DNA of 64,000 nt from Chloroflexota bacterium (lineage in GTDB: Bacteria > Chloroflexota > Anaerolineae > Anaerolineales > Anaerolineaceae). The position numbers were made by a program, and so were the translations under genes. Under the pieces are notes generated by a model, which was given only the letters and a program-made list of their open reading frames with translations, did no database searches and was not told where the DNA came from. Positions 43,373-52,157 of this stretch are shown piece after piece (within the stretch, counting starts at the first letter, position 1; each line of letters starts with the position of its first letter). The stretch lies in assembly GCA_029561345.1 (NCBI GenBank), contig JAKQJC010000020.1, forward strand, positions 1 through 64,000, given 5' to 3'.

Positions 43373-44131
43373 TCACATCAATTCTTCAATACGCGCCTTG
43401 ATCACCGCATCCACTGTAAAATGCGCCTCCAGCAGCGCCAAAATCTGGCGGGCGGCCTGGGGCGCCGCTTCATAACCGGGCATCAGGGCAGGCAAAGCCC
43501 GGGCCAGTTCTGGAAAACGCGCCTCGCAGCGCCGTTCCAGAGTGAACTCATCGTTTGAAACCACCTGCGCCGGTTCCATGCGCCCGGCCAGTTCCAGAAC
43601 CCGGTCCACGGCATAACCCTGAATATAGCGAAATGCCGAAAGCTTTTCGCCGCGGCGGAAGCGCCCAAGCCCCACATAGAGGTTTGAAAGCGCCTCGCCC
43701 AGCAAATATTCAGTGCTGCGTTCTTCCCGCACCGGCAGCGGCATCACCGGCACGGCCAGTTGATGATCCACCCCCTCGGCCGCCCAGACCACCCGCCCTG
43801 CTTTGAAAGGAATGTGGGCCAGTTCCTGCGGTTCAAACACAGCAAACTCGGCGTAAATGCCATCTTCAAACAGCAATTTGTAACCATCCGCCGTGTTTTG
43901 GAAGGACCAGGCCACCCGGCTCGCCCGGTTCAGCCAGGCCAGATCAACAATGAAGGACCCCTTCCAGCCTTCCTCCACCACGGCAAAGAAGTCGAGATCC
44001 GAATATTCGTCCAGTCGCTCATGCTCAAAGCCCACCGAGCCCAGGCCAATCAACATCCGGCCGTGACCGCTTTCTTTGAGAGATTGGGCAATATCATCCA
44101 GCCGCTGCAATAATTGTTTTGGAGTGGTCAT
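43373..44131 (-). CDS. Nucleotidyltransferase-fold protein (aminoglycoside-nucleotidyltransferase-like)
   Basis: The 252-residue protein has the pol-beta nucleotidyltransferase pattern G-S-x(n)-D-x-D in 'IGLGSVGFEHERLDEYSDLDFFAVVEE', which binds Mg-NTP. The rest ('WAAEGVDHQLAVPVMPLP', 'LGRFRRGEKLSAFRYIQGYAVDRVLELAG') resembles stand-alone streptomycin/lincosamide-type transferases, but many such proteins have other substrates. Its ATG overlaps the stop of the HD gene by one nt, and the HD gene overlaps the CorC gene, forming a three-gene minus-strand operon. Confidence 0.75.
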   Translation of the reverse strand: MTTPKQLLQRLDDIAQSLKESGHGRMLIGLGSVGFEHERLDEYSDLDFFAVVEEGWKGSFIVDLAWLNRASRVAWSFQNTADGYKLLFEDGIYAEFAVFEPQELAHIPFKAGRVVWAAEGVDHQLAVPVMPLPVREERSTEYLLGEALSNLYVGLGRFRRGEKLSAFRYIQGYAVDRVLELAGRMEPAQVVSNDEFTLERRCEARFPELARALPALMPGYEAAPQAARQILALLEAHFTVDAVIKARIEELM

Positions 44132-44769
44132 CAGGAAAAATTCTCCATTTCATCAGGGGTCATTTGTACAGGAAAGTGGCGCAGGGCCTTCTCCCTGATT
44201 TTGAACATCAGCGGGTGCACCGGGTCGCCCAGAGATATGGCACGCTGGGTCACCAGGCTGCGCGCCTCACCAAAACGCGCCGGGTCAAATGCAGCCGGTT
44301 CCAGACGGCGGTTGAAGGTTCTCCACGAACGCGATGGCGCCAGAAAGTCGGCAAAGCGCATGCACCAGGTCAGTTTGCTGTCAGCCCAATGGCTGCCCTC
44401 CACCCAGGTGTGACGGTAGACTGCTTCCAGCACCGCCGGGTCATCCACGCCCAGCTTTTCATGCATCAGCCAGGCACCCACCGGGCCGTGCAGGTACATG
44501 GGCGTCCATTCACAGGGATAATGGAAATCAAAATGAGCTTCATGCGCCAGTTTCAGCATTTCACTGGCCGGCATATCTTTGGCGGCATCGTGCAGCAGCC
44601 CCACCGTCAGAGCCTGCACCAGGTCCAGACCATGCGCCTCGGCCAGATTGCCCATCACGGTCATCACTTCAAGGGAATGCTGCAGGCGTCCCGGAGTCAG
44701 ATTTTGCTCAAGGAACGCCATATACACGGCCTGCCCGGAAAGGCAGGCCAGACCATCCTGGTAATTCAT
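44131..44769 (-). CDS. HD-domain phosphohydrolase (YqeK-like)
   Basis: The 212-residue protein has the HD metal motif: an early His in 'RLQHSLEVMTVMGNLAEAHGLD', H-D in 'VGLLHDAAKDMP', then His in 'YLHGPVGAWLMHEKLG' and 'VYRHTWVEGSHW'. The spacing is like YqeK, which splits diadenosine tetraphosphate, although the substrate is not shown. Start overlaps the end of the CorC/HlyC gene by four nt. Confidence 0.8.
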   Translation of the reverse strand: MNYQDGLACLSGQAVYMAFLEQNLTPGRLQHSLEVMTVMGNLAEAHGLDLVQALTVGLLHDAAKDMPASEMLKLAHEAHFDFHYPCEWTPMYLHGPVGAWLMHEKLGVDDPAVLEAVYRHTWVEGSHWADSKLTWCMRFADFLAPSRSWRTFNRRLEPAAFDPARFGEARSLVTQRAISLGDPVHPLMFKIREKALRHFPVQMTPDEMENFS

Positions 44770-46088
44770 GTCTCTTTTTCTTCTTTCTGTTCAGAGAGAC
44801 GCGTGACCAGCACCTTGTCCACTTTCCGTCCGTCCATATCCACCACTTCAAAGCGGTAAGCCTGCCACTCAAAATGGTCGCCGCTGTTGGGAATGCGCCC
44901 CAATTCCGACATCATCAGCCCTGAGAGGGTTTCATACTTGCGGTCCTCTTCTTCGGGCAGTTCATCCAGGTCCAGGGTTTCTTTCAAATCGTCTGCCAGG
45001 ATCATGCCGTCAAACAACCATGAGCCGTCTTCGCGCTGAATGGCTTCAGCCTCGGCCATGTTGCCATCCGGGGTCATATCGCCCACAATGGCTTCCAGCA
45101 CATCGTTCAGACTCACAAGCCCCAGCACCCCGCCGTATTCATCAATCACCACGGCAATTTCCGCCCCGGCGCGTTTAAACTGTTCCAGCGCTGCCAGGGT
45201 GGGTGTGGTTTCCGGCACGTAAAGCGGCGCCTGCAGGGCTGCCTGCAAATCGAAGGCTGAGCCGGTCACGCGCTGCAGCAGCAGGTCGCGGGCATGCACC
45301 AGGCCCAAAATGTTATCGGGGGTTTCACGAGTCACCGGGAAACGGCTGAAGGGGTGCTGGAGAATACGTTCCAGAATTTCATCCTGCGAAGCATCATGTT
45401 CGATGAACACAATTTCCGTGCGCGGCGTCATCAGGGTGCTGATTGGCCGGCCGCTCATGCGAAACACGCGCTCCACCATGTCCTGTTCGGCTTCCTGAAA
45501 CACCCCTTCCTGCGTGCCCTGGTCAAGCATATCACGCAGGTCTTCCTGAGTCACCGCGGGTTCCTCAGAGGGTTTGGCGCGCAGCAGCTTAAGGGTTACC
45601 TCGGTCGAGAAGCTCAACAGGCGCACCACCGGGGTGGTGACGATGGAAAGGCCGTTCATCAGCCAGGATACATTCACCGCCACTTTTTCGGCATTATTCA
45701 ACGCCAGGCGCTTGGGCACCAGTTCGCCCAGCACCAGCGACAGGTAAGTGATGGTCAGCACCACCACACCCACGCTGATGCCTTCGGCATAAGGCGCAAT
45801 CGCCGGGTTCAGGCTCAAATAGGCGGCCAGATTTTCAGCAATGGTCGCGCCGCCAAAGGCGCCGCTCAGAATGCCAATCAGGGTGATGCCCACCTGCACG
45901 GTGGACAGAAACCGGTTGGGGTTTTCAGCCAGCTTCAGGGCCATCTGCGCGTCAGGGTCGCCGTCGTCCGCTTTTTGCTGCAGGCGGGTCTTACGCGCCG
46001 AAACCACTGCCATTTCAGACATGGAAAACAGGCCGTTCAACAGAATTAAAGCCAGTACAATAAATATTTGTATCCAGATATCGTCCAT
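44766..46088 (-). CDS. CorC/HlyC-family CNNM membrane protein with CBS domains
   Basis: The 440-residue protein has an N-terminal DUF21/CNNM domain (about 1-190: 'LILLNGLFSMSEMAVVSARKTRL', 'VGITLIGILSGAFGGATIAE', 'LVLGELVPKRLALNN'), a CBS pair ('MTPRTEIVFIEHDASQDEILERI', 'ALEQFKRAGAEIAVVIDEYGGVLGLVSLNDVLEAIVGDM'), and a C-terminal CorC_HlyC domain ('GRIPNSGDHFEWQAYRFEVVDMDGRKVDKVLV'). Such proteins act in Mg2+/Co2+ export or tolerance; 'hemolysin' is a historical label. First gene of the minus operon. Confidence 0.88.
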   Translation of the reverse strand: MDDIWIQIFIVLALILLNGLFSMSEMAVVSARKTRLQQKADDGDPDAQMALKLAENPNRFLSTVQVGITLIGILSGAFGGATIAENLAAYLSLNPAIAPYAEGISVGVVVLTITYLSLVLGELVPKRLALNNAEKVAVNVSWLMNGLSIVTTPVVRLLSFSTEVTLKLLRAKPSEEPAVTQEDLRDMLDQGTQEGVFQEAEQDMVERVFRMSGRPISTLMTPRTEIVFIEHDASQDEILERILQHPFSRFPVTRETPDNILGLVHARDLLLQRVTGSAFDLQAALQAPLYVPETTPTLAALEQFKRAGAEIAVVIDEYGGVLGLVSLNDVLEAIVGDMTPDGNMAEAEAIQREDGSWLFDGMILADDLKETLDLDELPEEEDRKYETLSGLMMSELGRIPNSGDHFEWQAYRFEVVDMDGRKVDKVLVTRLSEQKEEKET

Positions 46089-46132
46089 ATGGATTAAGTA
46101 TAACCCAATTTTTCAATTTTTGGCTTTCCCCC

Positions 46133-46163
46133 TTGACTCTATGGTTACCATAGGGTGTATAGT
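46133..46163 (+). promoter_or_regulatory. MerR-type promoter with 19-bp spacer and palindromic operator, leaderless
   Basis: TTGACT (46133-46138) and TATAGT (46158-46163) are separated by 19 nt, the lengthened spacing that MerR proteins unwind. The spacer holds the perfect palindrome CTATGGTTACCATAG (46139-46153). The -10 ends 6 nt before ATG 46170, so the mRNA should be leaderless. Confidence 0.85.
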
Positions 46164-46169
46164 AGAGCC

Positions 46170-46985
46170 ATGAGGTTAAAAATTGGTGATTTCGCCCGCA
46201 TAGCACAGGTGACCGTGCAAACCCTGCGTCACTACGATGACCTGGGCCTGCTGCCCCCGGCCGAGGTGGATGCCCTGAGCGGCTACCGCTATTACCTGCT
46301 TGACCAGCTTCCGCGCCTGCACCGCATTCTGGCGCTCAAAGATCTGGGGTTCTCGCTGGAGCAGATTTCCCATCTGCTGGCAAAGGATCTGCCCCTGGCT
46401 GAAGTGCAGGGCATGCTGCGCCTCAAGCAAGGCGAGCTGCGCCAGCAGGTGCAGGAGCAGCTTGACCGCCTGGAACGCATTGAAGCCCGTTTGCGCCAGA
46501 TGGAAAACGAAGGCTGCCCACCTAAAATTGAAGTCGTCATCAAGCCGGTGGAGGCCCTGCGGGTGGCATCGGTGCGCCAGATTATCCCCAGCTATTGGGA
46601 CGAAGAGCCGGTGTGGGCGGCCCTTTTTGAAGCAATGGGCCAGGCCCGCCTCACCCCAACCGGACCCTGCCTCACCCTTTATCACAGCGGCGAGCCGGAT
46701 ATCGATATTGAAGTATGCGCGCCTGTTCCGCTCACCGCTGCCGGCGCCGGTGAAATGCAGGTGCGCACCCTGCCGCGTGTGGATATGATGGCCAGCACCC
46801 TGCACCGCGGCCCCTTCACCGGCCTGGCCGAGACTTTTGGCGAACTGCTGGCCTGGGTTCATGAAAATGGTTACCGGGTGGCCGGCCCGGACCGCGAGGT
46901 GTTCCTGCGTCTGCCCGAACCGGGCGCCTCACGCACCGACCCCAACGCCATCACCGAGATGCAAATTCCCATTCAACGCGAGTAG
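46170..46985 (+). CDS. MerR-family regulator with GyrI-like effector domain
   Basis: The 271-residue protein has a MerR winged-HTH ('KIGDFARIAQVTVQTLRHYDDLGLLPPAEVDALSGYRYY'), a long coiled coil (about residues 80-118, 'LKQGELRQQVQEQLDRLERIEARLRQ') and a C-terminal effector-binding domain of the AraC-E/GyrI type ('IKPVEALRVASVRQIIPSYWDEEPVWAALFEA' onwards), as in the multidrug regulator BmrR. It likely binds a hydrophobic compound and activates its own promoter. The preferred start is ATG 46170; a GTG frame from 46155 would overlap the -10 box. TrmO follows. Confidence 0.88.
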   Translation: MRLKIGDFARIAQVTVQTLRHYDDLGLLPPAEVDALSGYRYYLLDQLPRLHRILALKDLGFSLEQISHLLAKDLPLAEVQGMLRLKQGELRQQVQEQLDRLERIEARLRQMENEGCPPKIEVVIKPVEALRVASVRQIIPSYWDEEPVWAALFEAMGQARLTPTGPCLTLYHSGEPDIDIEVCAPVPLTAAGAGEMQVRTLPRVDMMASTLHRGPFTGLAETFGELLAWVHENGYRVAGPDREVFLRLPEPGASRTDPNAITEMQIPIQRE

Positions 46986-47075
46986 CCTCCGGCTCTCGAA
47001 CAAGCATTCATCACCATGTCATCAATCAGCGGCCGCTGTTTTGACGGTATTTCCATTTCTGACAGGAGAAAAAAC

Positions 47076-47561
47076 ATGACCTCACAAACCTTCGTTTGCA
47101 CACCCATCGGATTCGTTCAGGCCAATGACCAGGGCTATGCCCTCCATATGGAATCCCCTTACCGCGCCGCCCTGCAGGGGCTGGATGAATTTGGCGCCGT
47201 CACTGTGCTGTGGTGGAGCCACCTGCTCGACCAGCCGCAGCACCGCCAGGTGCTGGAAGCCCATCACCCCTACACCCGGAGCCCTGAAGTGTTGGGCATC
47301 TTTGCCACCCGCTCCCAGCTCCGCCCCAACCCCATCTGCGTTTCGGTGGTCAATGTGCTGGGCGTGGACCCGCAAGCTGGCGTGATCACCATTCCCTGGA
47401 CGGACGCCGAAGACGGCACCCCCATTCTGGATATCAAGCCTTACCAGCCCTGCGTGGACCGGCTGAAAGAAGTCAGACTCCCGGCCTGGTGCCAGCATTG
47501 GCCGCAGTGGGTGGAAGATAACGCTGCCTTTGATTGGGCAGCCGAGTTCGATAACGCCTGA
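47076..47561 (+). CDS. trmO: TrmO-like tRNA methyltransferase (TsaA family)
   Basis: The 161-residue protein shows the TsaA/TrmO core: 'PIGFVQANDQGYALHMESPYRAALQGLDEFGAVTVLWWSH', LGIFATRSQLRPNPI (the F-A-T-R-S-x-x-R-P-N-P-I motif) and 'GTPILDIKPYQPCVD'. TrmO adds a methyl group from S-adenosylmethionine to t6A in tRNA. Many members are shorter like this one; the C-terminal extension of E. coli TrmO is missing. AGGAG (47064-47068) fixes the start at 47076. It lies 90 nt after the MerR gene. A perfect hairpin follows. Confidence 0.8.
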   Translation: MTSQTFVCTPIGFVQANDQGYALHMESPYRAALQGLDEFGAVTVLWWSHLLDQPQHRQVLEAHHPYTRSPEVLGIFATRSQLRPNPICVSVVNVLGVDPQAGVITIPWTDAEDGTPILDIKPYQPCVDRLKEVRLPAWCQHWPQWVEDNAAFDWAAEFDNA

Positions 47562-47584
47562 GCCCATCTCGCAGATTAAAAGCC

Positions 47585-47615
47585 ATCGCGGCCGGAGACG
47601 TGTTCCGGCCGCGAT
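47585..47615. terminator. Bidirectional terminator between trmO and the converging glycosyltransferase
   Basis: ATCGCGGCCGGA (47585-47596) and TCCGGCCGCGAT (47604-47615) make a 12-bp perfect stem with a 7-nt loop. T-rich sequence follows on both sides, clearer on the minus strand (GGCTTTTAA). Confidence 0.75.
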
Positions 47616-47630
47616 CTGTTTGCTGAAAAT

Positions 47631-49979
47631 TCAGGGGCAAATTTCCCCGGTCGCCTGCGAGGGGTGCTGGATGATGACCTTGCTCAAATCCACCGAGGCC
47701 AGCACGCTGCGCACCGAATCCATGTTGAAATCGCTGCGCTTCTTGAACACCCACACCGGCGGATGGTCATACACGCTGAAAGCCTCTTCGGCTGCCAGCA
47801 GGTTGTGGTTCAATACAGGCAGCGGCGGGGCCTGATTCCAGGCAAAGGTGCCGCCCACATCCGAAACCTGCAGCGGACCCAGCACCATCGGCGCATTGAA
47901 ACTTCCCACCAGGTCGAAGCCCAGCCGCCCATCGAACAGGGCGCGGTAATAGGTCATCGTCATCGGGTAGGTCAGGGGAATGCGGCAGGAGGACCAGATG
48001 GCCCGCTGGCTGGGCAAAATCACATAATCCACCTGCGCCAGCGTGTCCAGGAACATCTGGCGCTTGGCCTCATCATCATACCAGCGCACCTCCATGGTCA
48101 GGCCGGTATAGAGCTGTCCCCACGGATCGCGCCCATCCAGGCCCATCGGCACAGCCTCGTCCCAGCTTTCAATGGACACCACCGAGCGCTTCAACGAGGC
48201 AGGCTTTTCACCCACGGCGCTCACCCAGATATAGTAAGTGGTTCCGGCCTTCAATGCGCCGTTTGAAAGAGCAAAACTCACCTGGGGCATGGCGCCTTCA
48301 CCGGCGGCGGCCAGATCCACCTCGCCCTCACTGATCACCGCCTGCCCGCCGCCATCCGCCGTGATCTGCACCTTCAGGCGGGTTGGGCCGCCCAGGCCAG
48401 CCGCGTGCGGCAAAATCAACCCCGTCAGGGTGCCATCGGCCGAAGCCTTGAACGACTGCAGCATCGGCGTGCCCGGGGTAAGGATCACTGCATCCGGCGC
48501 CCCTACCGGCTCATAAAATACACTGCCGTTCGCGTCCTGAAGCTGCAGGTGGAGCGGCGCAGGAATGTTCTGGAAAACCCAGCGCGTGGCTTGAATGCGG
48601 GTATGGTCGGCCACATACACCGCGCTGATAAATGCCCAGGCCCAGGCCAGCGTGGCGCCAAGTACCAGGGCTGCCGGCACAGCCGCCACGCTGCGGCGCG
48701 CCAGAGATTTTCCCGCTGCAGCCTGCCACAGCCGCAGCAGCCCCCAGGCGGCAAACAAACACAGGAAGGGGTAAATGGGCAGGAAATAGCGGATGGAAGT
48801 GACCCAGCGCGTGCCCATGAACAGGAAGTAACCGCTGGTCCAGATGAGCGGCAGCAAATGGTCGCGCCAGCTTTCGCCGCGCCGCGCCAGCAGCCAGGCC
48901 GCGCCCAGCAGCCCGGCCCAGCAGGCCAGCCCCAGCGGCAGCCCCATGCCCCAGAAGACCATGTTGATCAGGGGGAAAAGGATGCCGGGGCGGTTGGACC
49001 ACTGCTCCGCCGGCGGGCCGCCGCCCACTCCGCTCGATTCGGATGCCGAAACGCGCATGCACTCCAGCCAATCGGGGTTGAACTGGAAGGTGAAAAACGA
49101 GGTATCGCCGTTGGGGTTGCGGAAGCTCATCGGCTGGGCAACGCGGAAAGCCAGGAAAGCCGCCGCGTAGGTGACCAGCAGCGCTGCCAGGGCAGCCGCG
49201 GCAATCCACTTGAAATCGCCCTGACTGCGCAGCTTAAGATCAGCCACGCTGAGGAAAACTGCCACCAGCACCATGCCGGCCAGCGGCAGCAGGTTGATTT
49301 TGCAGGCCAGGGCGCAGCCCAGCGCCGCACCGGCCAGAGCAAACCAGAGCAGGGCCTGGCCGTTGGGCCGGTAGGCCTCATTCACGCGCACCGCGCAGGC
49401 TGTTTTGGCAGCCCGCACCAGGAGATAAAGGCACAGCGCAGCGAAAAATACACTGAACGTGTCCACGGTCATAAAATGCGCCTGCTGAATTTGCATCACC
49501 GCCAGGGCGCTCAGGGCCGCTGCCAGCAGTCCCACCCGGTTCGAGTAGAGCCGCCGCCCGGTCAGAAAAACCAGCAGCACCGTCAGCGAGTCAAAAAAGG
49601 CGGAAAGGGTGCGTCCCAGCAAACGGATTTCATCATATCCGGTCTGCCCGGTCAGCTCGCCGGCGGCGCGGATAAGGATGATGGGAAGCTGCCCCCAGCG
49701 CATCATCTGGTCAGGCCCATAGGCGGTCACTTCGCCATTCAGATCATATTTTTGATAGGGGCTGATGGGAGAAAGACGGGTATTGAAATACCCATCCAGG
49801 ATTTGGGGCATTTTGAGAGCCGTGAGGGTATTGGTCAGGCCGTATTCATCCGGATGCAGGTTGGTACCCTGGTTCCAGTCATAACGGTAGAAACGGAAAC
49901 CAACGCCCAGCAGAATGAGCAGCAGCAAAAAAAGATCAAAAAGGGTGGAAAAGATTTTTGAACGGTTTGTGGGTGGCAT
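47631..49979 (-). CDS. Large integral membrane glycosyltransferase (PMT/ArnT-like, GT-C)
   Basis: The 782-residue protein has about twelve N-terminal helices (residues 12-450) and a C-terminal outer domain (about 480-780). The first outer loop has 'HPDEYGLTNTLTALK', with the D-E pair that acts in GT-C enzymes of the dolichyl-phosphate-mannose mannosyltransferase group, and 'LLPIIWTSGYFLFMGTRWVTSIRYFLPIYPFLCLFAAWGL' is typical of the core. The tail domain contains a beta-sandwich ('LTGLILPHAAGLGGPTRLKVQITADGGG'). It likely transfers a sugar on the outside of the membrane. TATAAT at 50018-50023 gives a possible promoter. Confidence 0.8.
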   Translation of the reverse strand: MPPTNRSKIFSTLFDLFLLLLILLGVGFRFYRYDWNQGTNLHPDEYGLTNTLTALKMPQILDGYFNTRLSPISPYQKYDLNGEVTAYGPDQMMRWGQLPIILIRAAGELTGQTGYDEIRLLGRTLSAFFDSLTVLLVFLTGRRLYSNRVGLLAAALSALAVMQIQQAHFMTVDTFSVFFAALCLYLLVRAAKTACAVRVNEAYRPNGQALLWFALAGAALGCALACKINLLPLAGMVLVAVFLSVADLKLRSQGDFKWIAAAALAALLVTYAAAFLAFRVAQPMSFRNPNGDTSFFTFQFNPDWLECMRVSASESSGVGGGPPAEQWSNRPGILFPLINMVFWGMGLPLGLACWAGLLGAAWLLARRGESWRDHLLPLIWTSGYFLFMGTRWVTSIRYFLPIYPFLCLFAAWGLLRLWQAAAGKSLARRSVAAVPAALVLGATLAWAWAFISAVYVADHTRIQATRWVFQNIPAPLHLQLQDANGSVFYEPVGAPDAVILTPGTPMLQSFKASADGTLTGLILPHAAGLGGPTRLKVQITADGGGQAVISEGEVDLAAAGEGAMPQVSFALSNGALKAGTTYYIWVSAVGEKPASLKRSVVSIESWDEAVPMGLDGRDPWGQLYTGLTMEVRWYDDEAKRQMFLDTLAQVDYVILPSQRAIWSSCRIPLTYPMTMTYYRALFDGRLGFDLVGSFNAPMVLGPLQVSDVGGTFAWNQAPPLPVLNHNLLAAEEAFSVYDHPPVWVFKKRSDFNMDSVRSVLASVDLSKVIIQHPSQATGEICP

Positions 49980-50093
49980 AAGCAGGCGTGGTCCTTTGAT
50001 TAAGATGGCCGGAAGGTATTATACATGATAAACCGCCCTTGATTGATTAATTTCAGGCCACCCTCTCAGAGCAGATGCGGGTGGAGAAAAAGG

Positions 50094-51194
50094 TCAACCT
50101 GCCACTTTTCGATATACCTGATAGGTTTGCTCCGCGCAGCGTGCCCATGAAAATTCTTTTGCCCGCTGCAGGCCTTTTTCCTTTAGATTCTCAGCCAGGG
50201 CAGGATCAATCAGTATTTTTTCCAGGGCTGCCGCCAGGTCTTCAGGGTTTCGGGGATCTGCCAGCAAGCCCGCATCTCCCACAACCTCGGGTAAAGACGT
50301 GGTGTTGGAAGTAATCACCGGGCAGCCGCAGGCCATGGCTTCCAGCGGCGGCAGGCCAAATCCCTCGTACAAAGAGGGATAAGCAAACACGGATGCAGCA
50401 TTATATAAAGCCACCAAATCTTCCAGCGGCATCCGCCCCATAAACCGCACCATATGCTGCAAGTTCAAACGGGAAATTGTCTCGTCAATACTCTGTGTCA
50501 GCCAGCCGCGAGATCCTGCGTGGATCAACTGCACCTGAATGCCCCGTTGATTCAGCAAAGTCAGGGCTTCCAGCAGACAGGTGATATTTTTGCGCGGCTG
50601 CAGTGTGCCCACCGATAAAATAAACCGCTCTGGCAGGGCATATTTTTCTCGCGCAGCTGCAATTTTTGCCTGCTCCATTAGCCTAAAGTGAGGGGCTGCC
50701 GCCTCATAGGTCACATGGATCTTTGCGGGGTCTATGTTAAAACGGCGCTCCAGCTCTTTGCGGGTGTAATCAGAAACGGCAATAATCGCGTCAGCCCGGC
50801 GGGCGGCGCGGGGCATCAAAATCCGGGCTGATAAGCGGTGAAAAAGCGGAAAATAATGCGGAAGGTCAAGAACAAACAGATCGTGAAAGGTGACCACAAC
50901 CGGGCAGGGCCGAAAAAGCGGAATCATCTGAGCAGGCATATGCAGCACATCCAGTTTCGCCCGTGAGGCCTGTGCCGGTAAGATCAGCGGGGTCCAGCAT
51001 AAATCACGATACAGGGTGGCCATGCGCGTCGAGAAAGTTTTCTGCCCATTGGGAAGATCCGGGTGATTGACCATGAAGGTCTCGAAGCGATCCATCGGAT
51101 ATCCGGCTTTCATCGCCTCCCACAAACTGACCGCATACGTGGTGGTGCCAGCCCGTTCATATTTGGTTACACTGAGATCAAGGCCTATTTTCAT
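50094..51194 (-). CDS. Glycosyltransferase family 4
   Basis: The 366-residue cytoplasmic enzyme has the GT-B Rossmann pair of GT4: donor-site segments '[24 protein letters not shown]', '[63 protein letters not shown]', with the E-x7-E motif (E-G-F-G-L-P-P-L-E). Nearest activity by pattern is mannosyl/glucosyl transfer from a nucleotide sugar. It sits between the membrane glycosyltransferase and a GDP-mannose dehydratase relic, all surface-polysaccharide style genes. Confidence 0.9.
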   Translation of the reverse strand: MKIGLDLSVTKYERAGTTTYAVSLWEAMKAGYPMDRFETFMVNHPDLPNGQKTFSTRMATLYRDLCWTPLILPAQASRAKLDVLHMPAQMIPLFRPCPVVVTFHDLFVLDLPHYFPLFHRLSARILMPRAARRADAIIAVSDYTRKELERRFNIDPAKIHVTYEAAAPHFRLMEQAKIAAAREKYALPERFILSVGTLQPRKNITCLLEALTLLNQRGIQVQLIHAGSRGWLTQSIDETISRLNLQHMVRFMGRMPLEDLVALYNAASVFAYPSLYEGFGLPPLEAMACGCPVITSNTTSLPEVVGDAGLLADPRNPEDLAAALEKILIDPALAENLKEKGLQRAKEFSWARCAEQTYQVYRKVAG

Positions 51195-51440
51195 TTTTGG
51201 CTTTAAAAACCTTTAACCGCTTACCTATCGCACCCGTTAAAAGTCAATCGGGATGAGAATCCAGCACTGCCAATGCGCCTTTTTTCTTACAGATGATGAT
51301 GCAGCATGGCCAACCTTAAAGTTTCGAGACAGAGATTACAAAAATCATTTTACCATACTTTAAAAACCCAGCCCCAGGCCGCCCATTCATACCGTTGTTC
51401 TGCGGAATCACTTTATTTTTTCACGGTTATAAGTAGAAAC

Positions 51441-51881
51441 ATGCCCACTGCTTTTATCATCGGCATTGCCAGACAGGATGGATCATCCCTTGCCGGGCTG
51501 CTGCTCTCCAAGGGATATCATGTCGCCGGGGTGGCCTGTGTCAGCGATATGCTGGCATTGGAACGCATTGAGGCCATCCTGCCGCAAATCACCCTGGTCG
51601 CAGGCGACCTGGCGAAAAAAGCCGGCGGACCTGGTCATTGGCTCAGGGCAAACCCATGCGGGGCGCGATTGGTGTCAGATTGCCTTCAGTCATTTCGGCC
51701 CAAATTATCAGAACGATGTGGTGTGGACTCGCACTTTGACCGCCCGGTCGAGCCGCGCCAGCTTGTCTCTGATCCGCGCCTGGCCCGCAGCCTGCTGGGT
51801 TGGCAGCCCAAAATCAACTTTGAACAGCGTGTCATCATGATGGCTGATGCGGAAATGGACGGGATAAAATCCACCCTCTGA
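51441..51881 (+). pseudogene. GDP-mannose 4,6-dehydratase relic with internal deletion
   Basis: The start MPTAFIIGIARQDGSSLAGL and 'LLSKGYHVAGV' matches the Rossmann opening of GDP-mannose 4,6-dehydratase. After about 60 residues the frame breaks, and a second frame gives 'DLVIGSGQTHAGRDWCQIAFSHFG', then the first frame resumes with 'DSHFDRPVEPRQLVSDPRLARSLLGWQPKINFEQRVIMM', the C-terminal part of the same family. The middle with the Y-x3-K catalytic pair (about 200 residues) is gone. It is beside a GT4 gene, so a GDP-sugar branch of the surface glycan has apparently been lost. Confidence 0.75.
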
Positions 51882-51901
51882 ACAGCTCCCTTAATGCTCT
51901 T

Positions 51902-51953
51902 TTTGAACAAACGGCATCCGGATTTCCAATTTTCCGGATGCCGTTTGTTCAAA
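51902..51953. repeat. 21-bp perfect inverted repeat
   Basis: Arms 51902-51922 and 51933-51953 are exact reverse complements (TTTGAACAAACGGCATCCGG and one more base), with a 10-nt loop. There is no T tract after it in either direction, so it is not a standard terminator. It lies right after the dehydratase relic and just before the MITE-like element. Confidence 0.7.
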
Positions 51954-51970
51954 TAATCTATGAGTGAGCT

Positions 51971-52157
51971 GTTTGACAATGTCACATTTCAGCACTTCTG
52001 ATTTTTTATCGCTTTCAATCAGGAAATGAACCGCCCTTAGTTTTTTGTCTCCCCGAAGGGGAGACAAAAAACTACAATTAACAGTCACCCCCTCCCGATT
52101 TTCGGGAGGGGGCCGCGGGGGGTGGGCGATGAATAAACTTAATATGACATTGTCGAA
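51971..52157. repeat. MITE-like element with TTTGACA terminal inverted repeats (copy 2)
   Basis: The left end TTTGACAATGTCACATT and the right end (on minus, TTCGACAATGTCATATT) are inverted, with two differences in 17. The inside has a 14-bp hairpin (TTTTTTGTCTCCCC against its complement, loop GAA), a C-rich hairpin with arm CCCCCTCCCGA, and a G4-type block of GGGAGGGGG, then GGGGGG, then TGGG. CAGGAAAT and overall block order match copy 1 (20239-20413). The right terminal repeat overlaps the last codons and the stop of the sensor-domain gene. Confidence 0.7.
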
